Positions 15,553-24,654 of a stretch of DNA of 64,000 nucleotides are shown piece by piece. Source of the stretch: JBNKFV01 sp050289485 (lineage in GTDB: Bacteria > Pseudomonadota > Gammaproteobacteria > Pseudomonadales > Cellvibrionaceae); contig JBNKFV010000009.1 of NCBI GenBank assembly GCA_050289485.1, positions 1 through 64,000 of the forward strand, in the 5' to 3' direction. Position 1 is the stretch's first letter. The number at the start of each line of letters is the position of its first letter. The position numbers and the translations under genes are program-made. Below the pieces are notes generated by a model that was not told the DNA's origin, searched no databases, and was given only the letters and a program-made list of their open reading frames with translations.

Positions 15553-15840
15553 TTAAATTTCAACCCAACCTTGAATCGACGCTACATACACAAAGTCGCT
15601 ATTCATGGCAATTACCTGCCGCACATCGCCATGGTTAGGGGGATCATAGGTTTCCAGCCCCTCTAATGCCAGTGAGGTTGGGATAGGTTCCTTGCGCTGC
15701 AACTGGTTTTTATTAATCTCATTCATATGCAGTTCGTCTTCACTCCACACCATGCCGTCCCTTTCTACGGGAGTATTGGCATGCAGGTGTGCAAGTACAA
15801 ATACGGCAGCCGTGCCCGCCATTTTTTTGTAGAGGTTCAT
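15553..15840 (-). CDS. Small exported protein of unknown function
   Basis: 95 residues from the ATG at 15840, chosen because AGGA lies about eight bases upstream. It begins with a short hydrophobic segment (YKKMAGTAAVFVLAHLHA) that looks like a signal peptide. The mature part is acidic and polar, with VERDGMVWSEDELHM and a hydrophobic end (SDFVYVASIQGWVEI). No family recognised. It lies between the repeat-protein gene and the large Cna-B-like gene on the same strand. Confidence 0.6.
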   Translation of the reverse strand: MNLYKKMAGTAAVFVLAHLHANTPVERDGMVWSEDELHMNEINKNQLQRKEPIPTSLALEGLETYDPPNHGDVRQVIAMNSDFVYVASIQGWVEI

Positions 15841-15946
15841 AGTCATTTCCTGTTAATCGAGGGTTAGAATTTTAGTGCTTTTTGTATGGTGAGCGATGAT
15901 CTGGATCAACAAGGCCGGGCTGCCTATGCAGGCAGCCCAGGATTGG

Positions 15947-17815
15947 TTAAATATCGTAAAAAAACAAAATAGCGCTATCGTTATGACTGACTTGGGAGTC
16001 ACCGGTGTGTAAGCGCCGTTGAACCCTGAGTCGCAATTCATAGGTGCAGCGTACCAGATCGTTGGGGGTTGCATTGATCTGTAGCGACGGGTTGTTGTGA
16101 TGATTAACCGCTGCATTAGTGTTGTTGCTTAAGGTAACGAAGCCATCGTTGAGGTTTTTGTTAACGCTATTGCTGTTGTTATGTACATGAATGGATACAT
16201 CTTCTAATAGCGGGTGGTGTACTGTGTAGGCAGTATGAATCGTACCATTGATAGGCGTGCAGCTACCCAGGCTTTCCAACTCATTAAGCACTATCTTCAT
16301 AAATGCCGGGTTGTTGTTAACCACCATGCTGTTAAGTGTGTGACCACTGCCAGGAATAATGGCAAATATATTCGCTGCTTTATTAATCACTTCACGTATT
16401 TCAAAACGAACAGCGACCTTTTCTATACCAATGCGATTGGCCGGTGGTACAGGGTTGCCCGCAGTGGCAGCATTATTGGGAACATCTGGCGCGGTGGTGA
16501 GCGCGGCGGTATTGAGGGTGAGTAATGTGTCTTCGTCGATATAATCCCATTGGCTGAGCTGACTTAGCGGAATACCATTGTTGGTGAGTGTGCGCTCGAT
16601 GGCGTTATTTACGTCGAACCAGCCGTTGCTATCGAAATCAGCCTGATCAGATATCACGTTAAGTACGGGAAACGGAAACGTATTGCGGCGAATTTTTGCC
16701 ACCAGACTTGGGGTAAACAGCCCTGGGGTAACGCCGATAATGTTGGCAAAGTTAGCCAGTGCCGGGGCCGCGCCACCATTGGGTGTAGTCACATCGCTAA
16801 CCAGAAAGCGGTATTCTACCCGGTTGCCGTTGGCAACTTTATGCGGTGCTTGCCCGGTTAAACGAATGTTGCCAGTAAAACCAAATTTTTTACTGCCCGC
16901 AAATCCTTCACTATCAAAGTCATTTAGCACTGGGCCAGTTGGAATATTAAAATGCAAGCCAATGCTGGTCCAGGCGCTGGGAATATCGGCACCATCTGAG
17001 GGTATTACTTTGTCACTGCACAATTTAACACAGAGACAATAGCCGACATTGTCGCGCCGGTCGCTGGCAGTTTCGTCAATAATGGTGGTGCCGCCGAGTG
17101 TGGCTTTAAAGTATACATCGGGGCCGCTTTGAAAGGTGGGTGGCCAGCCTGGGTCAGTTTCTACATTGATCCAGGGCGAGAGGAATGTTTGTTTGAATTG
17201 TAGCGAGTGGTAATCGATACGGAAGTGCCCTTGCGCATCGGTTGTGGTGGTGCCGAGGTTGTCGTCTGAAAGAAAATCCGCATCCCAGGCGGTCACCTGC
17301 GCATTGGGAATGGGGGTGCCAGTTTCGCAGTTGACCAGCGTGCCACAGATAACCCAGGCATCGAAATAATAGCCGCGAATCAAACACCACAAACGGTGAT
17401 GAATGCAGTAGTCCCAGCGGTAAAAGGCGTGGCCTTGATTGTCTTCACGCCATTGGGGATAAAGCGTAGTGAGATGGATCTGAACGGATTTTTGGTGCTT
17501 TTCTGGCGCATGTGAATGAGGTACGTCATTCACAATTACATCGATATCCAATGCGCTGTTGGCACGCTTGTCGTCAAGTTCAAAAGAAAACGCTCCATAC
17601 TCATCTGTTTTCGTTGTGCCTAACAAGAGTTTTTGTCGAGCTTTCTTTTCTTTATCGCTAACGATGTGTACGGTTTCTTTGGGATTGGCTACTACTGCGG
17701 CGATGACTTCTCGCTCTTTCGCTGGCAGGTAAATCGCTACTTCAACGTTAGCCAAAGATTCGGTGCAGTCCTCGCATAATCGCCCACAGAGTTTACCCTT
17801 AATAATGTGGCTCAT
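15947..17815 (-). CDS. Large protein with carboxypeptidase-regulatory/Cna-B-like domains
   Basis: 622 residues from the ATG at 17815, which has AAGGA upstream. Two transthyretin-like beta domains are visible: residues about 1-110 (IKGKLCGRLCEDCTESLANV, TTKTDEYGAFSFEL) and about 150-215 (ICGTLVNCETGTPIPNAQV, TTTDAQGHFRIDY). The remaining 400 residues are beta-rich and unassigned, with several cysteines (CLCVKLCSD). There is no signal peptide, which is odd for a protein built from exported-type domains; leaderless secretion or cytoplasmic assembly is possible. The leader contains an 18-base palindrome. Function unknown. Confidence 0.75.
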   Translation of the reverse strand: MSHIIKGKLCGRLCEDCTESLANVEVAIYLPAKEREVIAAVVANPKETVHIVSDKEKKARQKLLLGTTKTDEYGAFSFELDDKRANSALDIDVIVNDVPHSHAPEKHQKSVQIHLTTLYPQWREDNQGHAFYRWDYCIHHRLWCLIRGYYFDAWVICGTLVNCETGTPIPNAQVTAWDADFLSDDNLGTTTTDAQGHFRIDYHSLQFKQTFLSPWINVETDPGWPPTFQSGPDVYFKATLGGTTIIDETASDRRDNVGYCLCVKLCSDKVIPSDGADIPSAWTSIGLHFNIPTGPVLNDFDSEGFAGSKKFGFTGNIRLTGQAPHKVANGNRVEYRFLVSDVTTPNGGAAPALANFANIIGVTPGLFTPSLVAKIRRNTFPFPVLNVISDQADFDSNGWFDVNNAIERTLTNNGIPLSQLSQWDYIDEDTLLTLNTAALTTAPDVPNNAATAGNPVPPANRIGIEKVAVRFEIREVINKAANIFAIIPGSGHTLNSMVVNNNPAFMKIVLNELESLGSCTPINGTIHTAYTVHHPLLEDVSIHVHNNSNSVNKNLNDGFVTLSNNTNAAVNHHNNPSLQINATPNDLVRCTYELRLRVQRRLHTGDSQVSHNDSAILFFYDI

Positions 17816-17848
17816 AATAAATTCCTTTGTTTGCGTGAGTGTTTGACA

Positions 17849-17866
17849 ATGCCTGCAAGCAGGCAT
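17849..17866. promoter_or_regulatory. Palindrome upstream of the Cna-B-like gene
   Basis: ATGCCTGC and GCAGGCAT surround two central bases, 34 bases before the start codon. It could be an operator or a leader hairpin. Confidence 0.5.
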
Positions 17867-18061
17867 GCATTTACTCTAGAGTTTTATGCAGGTAAAAAAA
17901 GTAACTTACACACGAGGGGCTTGTGACATATTCACTGAAAAATCTTGGGCGTTAATCTGGTTGGCGTAAAAATTTTTAAATCGGAAAAGCTTGTCTGGGT
18001 TTTCGTTATTGTTGCGTGGATAGCAATGCTTTGCGAAATTGTTGGTAAAAGGTGTTGTAAA

Positions 18062-18814
18062 TCAAGGATGTTTTTCCGGAGTAGGTACCTTGTTGCTATA
18101 GGCTAAACCCAATTCAATACATTTTGCCCACAACGCAATAAATAGTACGGCAGCGGCCAGTGCATAGAATATTCCCGATATTATTCCCACTTGATAGAGG
18201 CTCACACTTACTGTGTAGCCAAGTATTGTCGCCCCCAAAATTCCTAATGCCAGGCTCATAACAACTAATGTAATTTTTGCAAATGTCCTGGCATAGCCCG
18301 TACTGGCGTTAGCACCCAGTTGTGCTTGTGCATCGGCTACTGATTGCGTGGTGGCGATATGTATGGCTTGCGCCTCACGTTCCTTTTGCGCTTGCTGTTT
18401 TTCACTATCGTTTAGCCAGTAGGTCGCTTTTACGGTTTGCTGCCCCATAAATAAGGACGTTAAAAAAATGTAAACAAACAGCGCAGTAAGAATATAAAAA
18501 GCATTGGTGGCGAAAGGGGGCGCTGCGGTGATAGCCACAGTGGCGCACAAAAGAATGCTGTTAGCGCCGGCCATGTAGCCATTGTATTGGCTGATAAGTC
18601 GGTCGAGTCTGCCTCCGGCCAGTTTGGCGATAGCAGCTGCCGCTGCGACAAACAGCAGTAAACCAATACCCTGTTCAACATAGGTTTTTACGAACTGATC
18701 AAGTAACCAATGCGCTGGCAAACACGCAAATAGTGGATCAAGTACTAGCCCTAGTATGGCGGCATAGGTGCAACTTACCAGGATGACGGCAGGCGATAAG
18801 GCTGGGCGGGACAT
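18062..18814 (-). CDS. Multi-pass membrane protein of unknown function
   Basis: 250 residues. Hydrophobic segments lie at about 10-30, 47-66, 84-100, 104-122, 180-203 and 208-230. A polar, glutamine- and alanine-rich loop (SEKQQAQKEREAQAIHIATT) separates the fourth and fifth. No transporter or enzyme signature recognised. GGAGG precedes the ATG. It is divergent from the small membrane protein gene at 18982. Confidence 0.75.
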   Translation of the reverse strand: MSRPALSPAVILVSCTYAAILGLVLDPLFACLPAHWLLDQFVKTYVEQGIGLLLFVAAAAAIAKLAGGRLDRLISQYNGYMAGANSILLCATVAITAAPPFATNAFYILTALFVYIFLTSLFMGQQTVKATYWLNDSEKQQAQKEREAQAIHIATTQSVADAQAQLGANASTGYARTFAKITLVVMSLALGILGATILGYTVSVSLYQVGIISGIFYALAAAVLFIALWAKCIELGLAYSNKVPTPEKHP

Positions 18815-18981
18815 GGGTACCTCCTGTGCTGGCCGGGTTGGTTAACTGTAAAGGGCTGTTACCTGCCTGCCAAGTGTTCTTTCTCCTTCTGTGGTGTGAT
18901 GTCACCAATTTCATCATGTCCCCGTTGAAATGACACTAGAACTACGTAATAAATATTATTATTTGGTGGGAGGCCATGTAG

Positions 18982-19404
18982 GTGGATGTACGTAGGGATC
19001 GATATGATTTTTATGATGTACAGCAAACCACTGCTAATACCCATAGCAACAACAACGCGACTTTTAGTATTCGTGGTATCGACAGCTTCAATGTTTCCGG
19101 TGGTGGTAACAGCTTTTGGCTAGTGTCCCTATTGCCGTCTTTGTATTACCGCCCGATAAAATCCTTTATAGCCGTCAATAGCAGTATAGCGGCCTTGTTG
19201 CTGGTGCTTACGGTTATTGCCAATTGGGCCTTATATACTTCCTCTTTGCTTGTATTGTTTACACAAGGATTTTATACAGTAGCCAATGTTGAGGCTGCTT
19301 TTATATTGTTTGCCACATTGCTTTCACTGGTAGCGTATCGTTGTTGGCCCTGTCAGCAGGGTGTTTCCCCCGTTGTGGATGGTGCATTGATCACTTCTCA
19401 TTGA
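18982..19404 (+). CDS. Small two-helix membrane protein, unknown
   Basis: 140 residues from a GTG at 18982; the start is uncertain although GGTGGGAGG lies upstream. A polar head of 45 residues (MDVRRDRYDFYDVQQTTAN) is followed by two long hydrophobic segments (about 62-90 and 97-118) and a short polar tail with two cysteines (RCWPCQQG). Divergent from the six-helix protein gene, with which it may form a functional pair. No family recognised. Confidence 0.55.
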   Translation: MDVRRDRYDFYDVQQTTANTHSNNNATFSIRGIDSFNVSGGGNSFWLVSLLPSLYYRPIKSFIAVNSSIAALLLVLTVIANWALYTSSLLVLFTQGFYTVANVEAAFILFATLLSLVAYRCWPCQQGVSPVVDGALITSH

Positions 19405-19416
19405 CCTGCCCGTGCT

Positions 19417-19449
19417 CGTCCATAAAACGTCTATAAAACTGTAAAAAAC
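19417..19449 (+). promoter_or_regulatory. Pho-box-like run of three 11-base repeats
   Basis: CGTCCATAAAA, CGTCTATAAAA and CTGTAAAAAAC follow one another directly. PhoB sites are built of 11-base units (CTGTCAT plus four A/T), so both the unit length and the AT-rich half match. It lies about 170 bases before two alkaline phosphatase genes, as expected for phosphate-starvation control. Confidence 0.55.
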
Positions 19450-19620
19450 CAATCATCTCTTTGTCATTTAAAGCCACTACAGTGCCCAGCTACCTTTGCC
19501 GTTGTGCTTACTGTGCGAACGGCAGGTTATCTATTAACTGCCGCGCCGATTGCCTGCAGGTTAACAATAATGATGCGTTGGCCGAGCGGTTTACCATTAG
19601 TGATGAAACAGGGTAATGAG

Positions 19621-21204
19621 ATGAAACTGAAGTGGATTAATGGCATTGCGCTAACGGGGTTGGCGTTGGCAGTGAGTGCGCAGGCAGATGTATTGCCTGC
19701 GGTACAAAGTGAAAGTAGCTGGTATACCGATGCGCAGACAAAACTTGAACAAAAGCTGCAGCTGACCGCTGCCAACGGTAAAGCCAAAAACGTCATTCTG
19801 TTTGTTGGCGACGGTATGGGTATTTCTACATTGACGGCTGCACGTATCTATAACGGCCAGAAAAATGGCGCGCTAGGTGAAGAAACTTACCTGAGCTTTG
19901 AAAACTTTCCGCACACTGCGTTGGTAAAAACCTATAACGTTGATGCGCAAACCCCTGACTCTGCCGGTACCATGTCGGCCATGATGTCGGGTATTAAAAC
20001 CGACGCGGGTGTATTGGGTTTAGATGAAGATGTTGTGCGTGGTGAGTGCTCTACCGCCACTGGTAATGAAGTGGCCACCGTACTGGAACTGGCTGAAATT
20101 GCGGGTTTGTCTACTGGTATCGTGAGCACGGCCCGTATTACTCACGCTACGCCTGCGGCTGCCTACGCCAAATCAGCCGACCGTAACTGGGAAGACGACG
20201 GTGATATGACTGACCCAAAGGCAGCCGGTTGTGAAGATATCGCCTCGCAACTGGTTAATTTTGAAGCCAACCTCGAAGCACGCTACAGTGGTATTGATAT
20301 TGACGGTATCGAGGTTGTAATGGGGGGCGGGCGCCGCAGTTTCTTGCCAAAAGATGAGGCCTTTAACAGCACTGATGCGGTAAGTTCTGTAGAGGGTGAC
20401 CGCACCGATGGCCGCGATCTGACTGCTGAATGGCAAGCAACCTATCCCAATGGCGTTTATGTGATGGATCAGACTGGCTTCGATGCTATTGATACGGCCA
20501 CTACCGAAAAAGTATTCGGTTTGTTTAACGAATCGCATATGCAGTACGAAGCCAATCGCGGCAACGATATTGCTGGCGAGCCATCGTTAACAGAAATGAC
20601 CAGCAAAGCGATTGAAGTACTCGGTAAAAACGATAAAGGCTACTTTATGGTGGTTGAGTCGGGCCGTATCGACCATGCTCACCACGCAGGTAACGCTGCC
20701 GGTGCTTTAAGCGAAACCGTGGAATTTGCCGAAGCAGTACAAGCGGCTATCGACAGTACTGATCCTGAAGAAACGCTGATTTTAGTCACGGCAGACCACA
20801 GCCACGTGTTCACCATTGCGGGTTATCCCAAACGCGGCAACCCGATTTTGGGCAAAGTAGTAGGCGTAGGCAGTACAACACCGTCTCAAGATAACAACGG
20901 TATTCCTTATACCACCGTGGGCTACACCAATGGGTTAGGTTTTCATGATTTGGGTGATGAAACCGATTCTGATGCAGTTTACGCCTTTTCACCGGTTAAT
21001 GAGCGCCAAGATATTACGGCAGTGGATACCACGACAGCGGGTTATCACCAAGAGGCGTTAGTTCCTCTCGGTAGCGAGACTCACGCCGGGGAAGACATTA
21101 GCCTGCACGCACAAGGCCCAGGGGCACAAGCGGTATCGGGTACTATTGAACAGAGCGTTGTGTACCATATTATTAATCGCGCACTGAGTTTAACAGCAGA
21201 GTAA
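19621..21204 (+). CDS. phoA: Alkaline phosphatase, periplasmic
   Basis: 527 residues from the ATG at 19621 (an open frame extends further upstream without a signal). A signal peptide (KWINGIALTGLALAVSAQA) is present. Motifs of the alkaline phosphatase superfamily: Asp64 in ILFVGDGMG (metal), Ser114 nucleophile in TPDSAGTMSA, RIDHAHHAGN and TADHSHVF (zinc ligands) and ETHAGED near the end. It removes phosphate from monoesters outside the cytoplasm. The next gene is a close paralogue seven bases away, so this is a duplication and a two-gene operon. The gene symbol is given by family only. Confidence 0.9.
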   Translation: MKLKWINGIALTGLALAVSAQADVLPAVQSESSWYTDAQTKLEQKLQLTAANGKAKNVILFVGDGMGISTLTAARIYNGQKNGALGEETYLSFENFPHTALVKTYNVDAQTPDSAGTMSAMMSGIKTDAGVLGLDEDVVRGECSTATGNEVATVLELAEIAGLSTGIVSTARITHATPAAAYAKSADRNWEDDGDMTDPKAAGCEDIASQLVNFEANLEARYSGIDIDGIEVVMGGGRRSFLPKDEAFNSTDAVSSVEGDRTDGRDLTAEWQATYPNGVYVMDQTGFDAIDTATTEKVFGLFNESHMQYEANRGNDIAGEPSLTEMTSKAIEVLGKNDKGYFMVVESGRIDHAHHAGNAAGALSETVEFAEAVQAAIDSTDPEETLILVTADHSHVFTIAGYPKRGNPILGKVVGVGSTTPSQDNNGIPYTTVGYTNGLGFHDLGDETDSDAVYAFSPVNERQDITAVDTTTAGYHQEALVPLGSETHAGEDISLHAQGPGAQAVSGTIEQSVVYHIINRALSLTAE

Positions 21205-21217
21205 TTGGGGAATGAAT

Positions 21218-23041
21218 ATGAACAAATTTTTAATCACTTTTGCATCTGCTGCGGTTATCGCCCTGGTAGGCTGCGGTGGCGACGATGGTCGTAATGGTAC
21301 AGATGGTACTAATGGTACTAACGGCAGTAATAGCCTGGTAAAACAATCCCCGCTGTCGGTAGGTGATGCCAACTGTAAAAATGGTGGTATGCAGATCGAT
21401 TCTGGTTTGGATGCTGATGCCAATGGCACACTGGATACTGCCGAAGTATCTACAACGGAATACGTGTGTAATTCACCCCGTACTTCGTTGACCAATGCTG
21501 AATTGTTAACCAACAAAAACAACGCCTGGTATGTAGAATCTGCAGCCAAGGTAGATAACATTAATGACTACGTGGCCAACATTAAAAAAGAAGCCGGTGC
21601 CGCCAAAAACGTGATCCTGTTTGTGGGCGATGGCATGGGTATCTCCACTGTGACTGCCGCACGTATTCTTGATGGTCAAAATAAAGGCCAGTTGGGCGAA
21701 GAGAACCAGCTGAGTTTTGGCAAGTTCCCATTCACTGGTTTATCAAAAACCTATAACGTGGATGCGCAAACCCCAGACTCTGCCGGTACTATGTCAGCGA
21801 TGATGTCAGGCGTTAAAACCGATGCTGGCGTGATTGGCGTGGCAGAAGATGTTGTGCGTTCAGACTGTTCTACATTGGCGGGTAACGAGCTGGTTACGGC
21901 ACTGGAGCTGGCTGAAATTGCGGGTATGTCTACTGGTATCGTGACCACGGCCCGTATTACCCACGCCACACCGGCAGCAACGTATGCCAAGTCGCCCGAG
22001 CGTAATTGGGAGGACGACGGTGATTTAACCGCTGAAGCCAAAGCCGCTGGATGTGAAGATATTGCTTCGCAGCTGGTTAACTTTGAAGCCAACCTCGAAG
22101 CCCGTTTTGCCGATTTGGATGTAGACGGTATCGAAGTGGCGTTTGGTGGTGGTCGTCGTAGCTTCTTACCGAAAGATGCCGCCTTCAATAGCTCAGATGC
22201 AGTAAGCTCAGTAGAAGGTGATCGCACCGATGGCCGTGACTTAACGGCAGAATGGCAAGCCACTTATCCTAGTGGTAACTATGTTTATGATCAAACCGGT
22301 TTCAACGCACTGGGCGACAGCACCGAGCGCGTACTGGGCTTGTTTAACGAATCACACATGCAGTACGAAGCCGACCGTGGTAACGATATTGCCGGTGAGC
22401 CTTCCATTGCGGAGATGACTGAAAAAGCCATTCAGATTCTCGACAACAACAGCAAAGGCTTTTTCCTGATGGTGGAATCTGGTCGTATCGACCATGCGCA
22501 CCACGCGGGTAATGCTTATGGCGCGCTGAATGACACTATCGCGTTCTCCCAGGCGGTGCAGACAGCCGTGGATAACACCAATCCAGAAGACACGCTGATT
22601 ATCGTCACTGCCGACCACAGTCATGTATTCACCATTGCCGGTTATCCAAAACGTGGTAACCCCATTCTGGGAAAAGTGGTATCGATTGGTGATACAGAGC
22701 CATCACTGGCCAGTGATGACCTGCCTTATACAACGCTGGGTTATACCAATGGTCTGGGTTTTCGTGATCTGGGTAATGAAACCGACTCTGATGCAGCTTA
22801 TGCCAGTGGTCCTGATGCGGGTCGTAAAGATCTGACAGCCGTTGATACTGCAGCGCCGGGGTTCCACCAGGAAGCATTGGTGCCACTGGGTTCAGAAACG
22901 CATGCTGGTGAAGACGTAGGCATTTATGCCATGGGCCCCGGTGCGCATTTGGTATCGGGCACTAACGAGCAAAGTGTGATCTTCCACGTGATGAACCATG
23001 CAGCCAATCTGGTGAAAAAAGCAGAAGCTGCTCTTGAGTAA
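21218..23041 (+). CDS. Alkaline phosphatase lipoprotein with an extra N-terminal domain
   Basis: 607 residues from the ATG at 21218, which has GGGGA six bases upstream. A lipoprotein signal ends in the lipobox ALVGC. A short collagen-like stretch (GRNGTDGTNGTNGSN) and a small cysteine-paired domain (LVKQSPLSVGDANC to TTEYVCN) follow, then a full alkaline phosphatase domain closely similar to the upstream protein: VGDGMG, TPDSAGTMSAM, RIDHAHHAGN, TADHSHVF, ETHAGED. It is probably a surface- or membrane-anchored copy, the partner of the soluble enzyme upstream. Confidence 0.9.
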   Translation: MNKFLITFASAAVIALVGCGGDDGRNGTDGTNGTNGSNSLVKQSPLSVGDANCKNGGMQIDSGLDADANGTLDTAEVSTTEYVCNSPRTSLTNAELLTNKNNAWYVESAAKVDNINDYVANIKKEAGAAKNVILFVGDGMGISTVTAARILDGQNKGQLGEENQLSFGKFPFTGLSKTYNVDAQTPDSAGTMSAMMSGVKTDAGVIGVAEDVVRSDCSTLAGNELVTALELAEIAGMSTGIVTTARITHATPAATYAKSPERNWEDDGDLTAEAKAAGCEDIASQLVNFEANLEARFADLDVDGIEVAFGGGRRSFLPKDAAFNSSDAVSSVEGDRTDGRDLTAEWQATYPSGNYVYDQTGFNALGDSTERVLGLFNESHMQYEADRGNDIAGEPSIAEMTEKAIQILDNNSKGFFLMVESGRIDHAHHAGNAYGALNDTIAFSQAVQTAVDNTNPEDTLIIVTADHSHVFTIAGYPKRGNPILGKVVSIGDTEPSLASDDLPYTTLGYTNGLGFRDLGNETDSDAAYASGPDAGRKDLTAVDTAAPGFHQEALVPLGSETHAGEDVGIYAMGPGAHLVSGTNEQSVIFHVMNHAANLVKKAEAALE

Positions 23042-23052
23042 TGACCTGTCTG

Positions 23053-23104
23053 GGCCAGTGAATACTGGCCTTATTTTCTTGGGGGCGGAAAGCCCCCGTT
23101 TTTG
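23053..23104 (+). terminator. Tandem terminators after the phosphatase operon
   Basis: First hairpin GGCCAGTG-AATA-CTGGCC followed by TTATTTT (23053-23077). Second, stronger stem GGGGGC with GCCCCC followed by GTTTTTG (23081-23104). Confidence 0.88.
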
Positions 23105-23115
23105 TTTCCAACCCC

Positions 23116-23880
23116 ATGAAGATGGTAACCATGAACAACAAGATACTGATCAATACATTACTGGTAATGGTGGCGGGTGTGGCCAACGTTGCTGCTACGG
23201 CGGCTACGGATAGCAACACACAGTGCCCAGCCGCCCAATTGATTGCTGACTATGAAATGAACGTCAGTGACGGTGAGCACACGCAGCACGCGCACTTAAC
23301 TCTGGTGCGCAAGGGCGACGATGTGATCCAGCAAACAGAAGGCGAGCCTGTGAGCATGTGGTGGCATAAAACCCGTGATAACCGCTTGGCACTTACCCGT
23401 TTGTTTGACAGTGAAGCACATGCTATCGAGTACCAGCCTGCCGATATCAAAAACGGTAAAGGGCTGGCGGAATGGGAACAGAAATATCAATTGTTACCAA
23501 TGGCTGTGCTGGAGAGTATGACCAAAGTGGCAGTGAGCGGCGAAGGCTGTGCCCGCAAAGAAACCTATCAGCAAAAAACAGCTGACGACACGCTAACCGT
23601 AGAATGGTTGCCTGAACAACAGTTGGTGTCTGCCTATGTTTATCAGAAAGGTTCGCACACTGTGCACTGGACACTGCGTGATACCCGTTTTGATAGACAG
23701 GCGGTGGAGGCTATTTACGCCGCCAAGTCGGTTTATCAAACCGTAGACTATGCGGATATTGGCGATAATGAATCCGACCCGTTTATTCGCAAAATGATCA
23801 AGCTGGGCTTTGTCGAACACGGTGCCTCTGGCTTTTATCATGCTGACGGCAGCAGTCTGGAAGGCGGCCACCACCACTAG
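23116..23880 (+). CDS. Secreted protein of unknown function, His-rich C-terminus
   Basis: 254 residues (ATG at 23131 would also work). A signal peptide (ILINTLLVMVAGVANVAATA) is followed by a beta-rich domain with two cysteines (NTQCPAAQL, GEGCARKET), consistent with one disulfide. Segments such as HLTLVRKGDDVIQQTEGEPV and VEWLPEQQLVSAYVYQKG suggest a lipocalin- or LolA-like sheet, but no family is certain. The last 20 residues hold six histidines and end in three, perhaps a metal site. It lies directly behind the phosphatases but after strong terminators. Confidence 0.75.
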   Translation: MKMVTMNNKILINTLLVMVAGVANVAATAATDSNTQCPAAQLIADYEMNVSDGEHTQHAHLTLVRKGDDVIQQTEGEPVSMWWHKTRDNRLALTRLFDSEAHAIEYQPADIKNGKGLAEWEQKYQLLPMAVLESMTKVAVSGEGCARKETYQQKTADDTLTVEWLPEQQLVSAYVYQKGSHTVHWTLRDTRFDRQAVEAIYAAKSVYQTVDYADIGDNESDPFIRKMIKLGFVEHGASGFYHADGSSLEGGHHH

Positions 23881-23905
23881 TCACGCTCTGTCGATCCTGT
23901 TCTTT

Positions 23906-23943
23906 AACCCCTGCCCAGCGGTCGCTGCGCAGGGGGTTCTTTT
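23906..23943 (+). terminator. Terminator after the His-tailed protein gene
   Basis: AACCCCTGC and GCAGGGGGTT form a long stem with CAGCG/CGCTG inside, followed by CTTTT. Confidence 0.8.
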
Positions 23944-24075
23944 GCTACCCCCGATAGCATTTTCTTATCGCTTGAACTCTCGCAATTTTCTCTTGGTTGG
24001 TGTAACGTATAACTATTGTTGTTTAAACAACGTTTTTGCGAGTAACCTGCGCGTTATAATAATAAGGACACTTAC

Positions 24076-24555
24076 ATGACTAATGAACAGCACCCCTTTC
24101 AGCCTCAGCTGGAATACGCCTTTTCCATTGCTATTAAACTTACCGGTGCCACTTACCTGAAACCTTCGGTAACCGGACAAACCCGAGCAGCCGTGTTTGC
24201 CGCAGAAGGCAAAATAACAGGAAAAATCAATGGCATCGTGGTGCCTATGAGTGGTGGTGACTACCCGCTGGTACGCCAAGATGGCGTGATCGACTTTGAT
24301 GCCCGCTACATGCTTAAGCTCGACGACGGTACCGACATTTACATGCAAAACCGTGGCTATCGATGGGCGTCGCCCGAGGTGATGGAACGTCAGAGCCGCA
24401 ACGAACCGGTTGATTTCAGCGAATACTACATGCGGGTTAGCCCCAAATTTGATGTGCCCGAAGGGCCGCACGAATGGCTGGGTAAACATGTATTTGTGGG
24501 TGTTGCCGAGAAAACGCCGGGTGCCAACTGCATTCATTATTTTTGCGTGAAATAA
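24076..24555 (+). CDS. DUF3237 family protein
   Basis: 159 residues, the full length of the DUF3237 (UPF0311) barrel family. Recognised by LEYAFSIAIKLTGATYL near the start, the GKINGIVVPMSGGDYPLV middle and the DARYMLKLDDGTDIYMQNRGY strand, ending in FVGVAEKTPG. Cytoplasmic; biochemical role unknown. Members often sit in catabolic clusters, here in front of a GMC oxidoreductase and an aldehyde dehydrogenase. AGGAC precedes the ATG. Confidence 0.82.
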   Translation: MTNEQHPFQPQLEYAFSIAIKLTGATYLKPSVTGQTRAAVFAAEGKITGKINGIVVPMSGGDYPLVRQDGVIDFDARYMLKLDDGTDIYMQNRGYRWASPEVMERQSRNEPVDFSEYYMRVSPKFDVPEGPHEWLGKHVFVGVAEKTPGANCIHYFCVK

Positions 24556-24564
24556 GCATTGAGT

Positions 24565-24597
24565 TATTAACCCGGCAATCATTGTTGTCGAGTTAAT
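24565..24597 (+). repeat. Hairpin-only copy of the TTAACCCGGCAA miniature repeat
   Basis: TTATTAACCCGGCAA, then ATCATTG, then TTGTCGAGTTAATAA: only the left-end hairpin of the family is kept. It lies between the DUF3237 and GMC genes. Confidence 0.6.
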
Positions 24598-24654
24598 AAT
24601 AGACTACTAATGCCTGCTCTGAGCGGAGATTCTTGAACACTGTGATCGTGCGCT

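Noticed and set aside
17912..17935. ECF-like promoter (GTGAAT...CGTGTG) upstream of the Cna-B-like gene
   Set aside because: The spacer is 15 rather than 16 bases and the second box lacks CGTT; not convincing as a fourth regulon member.
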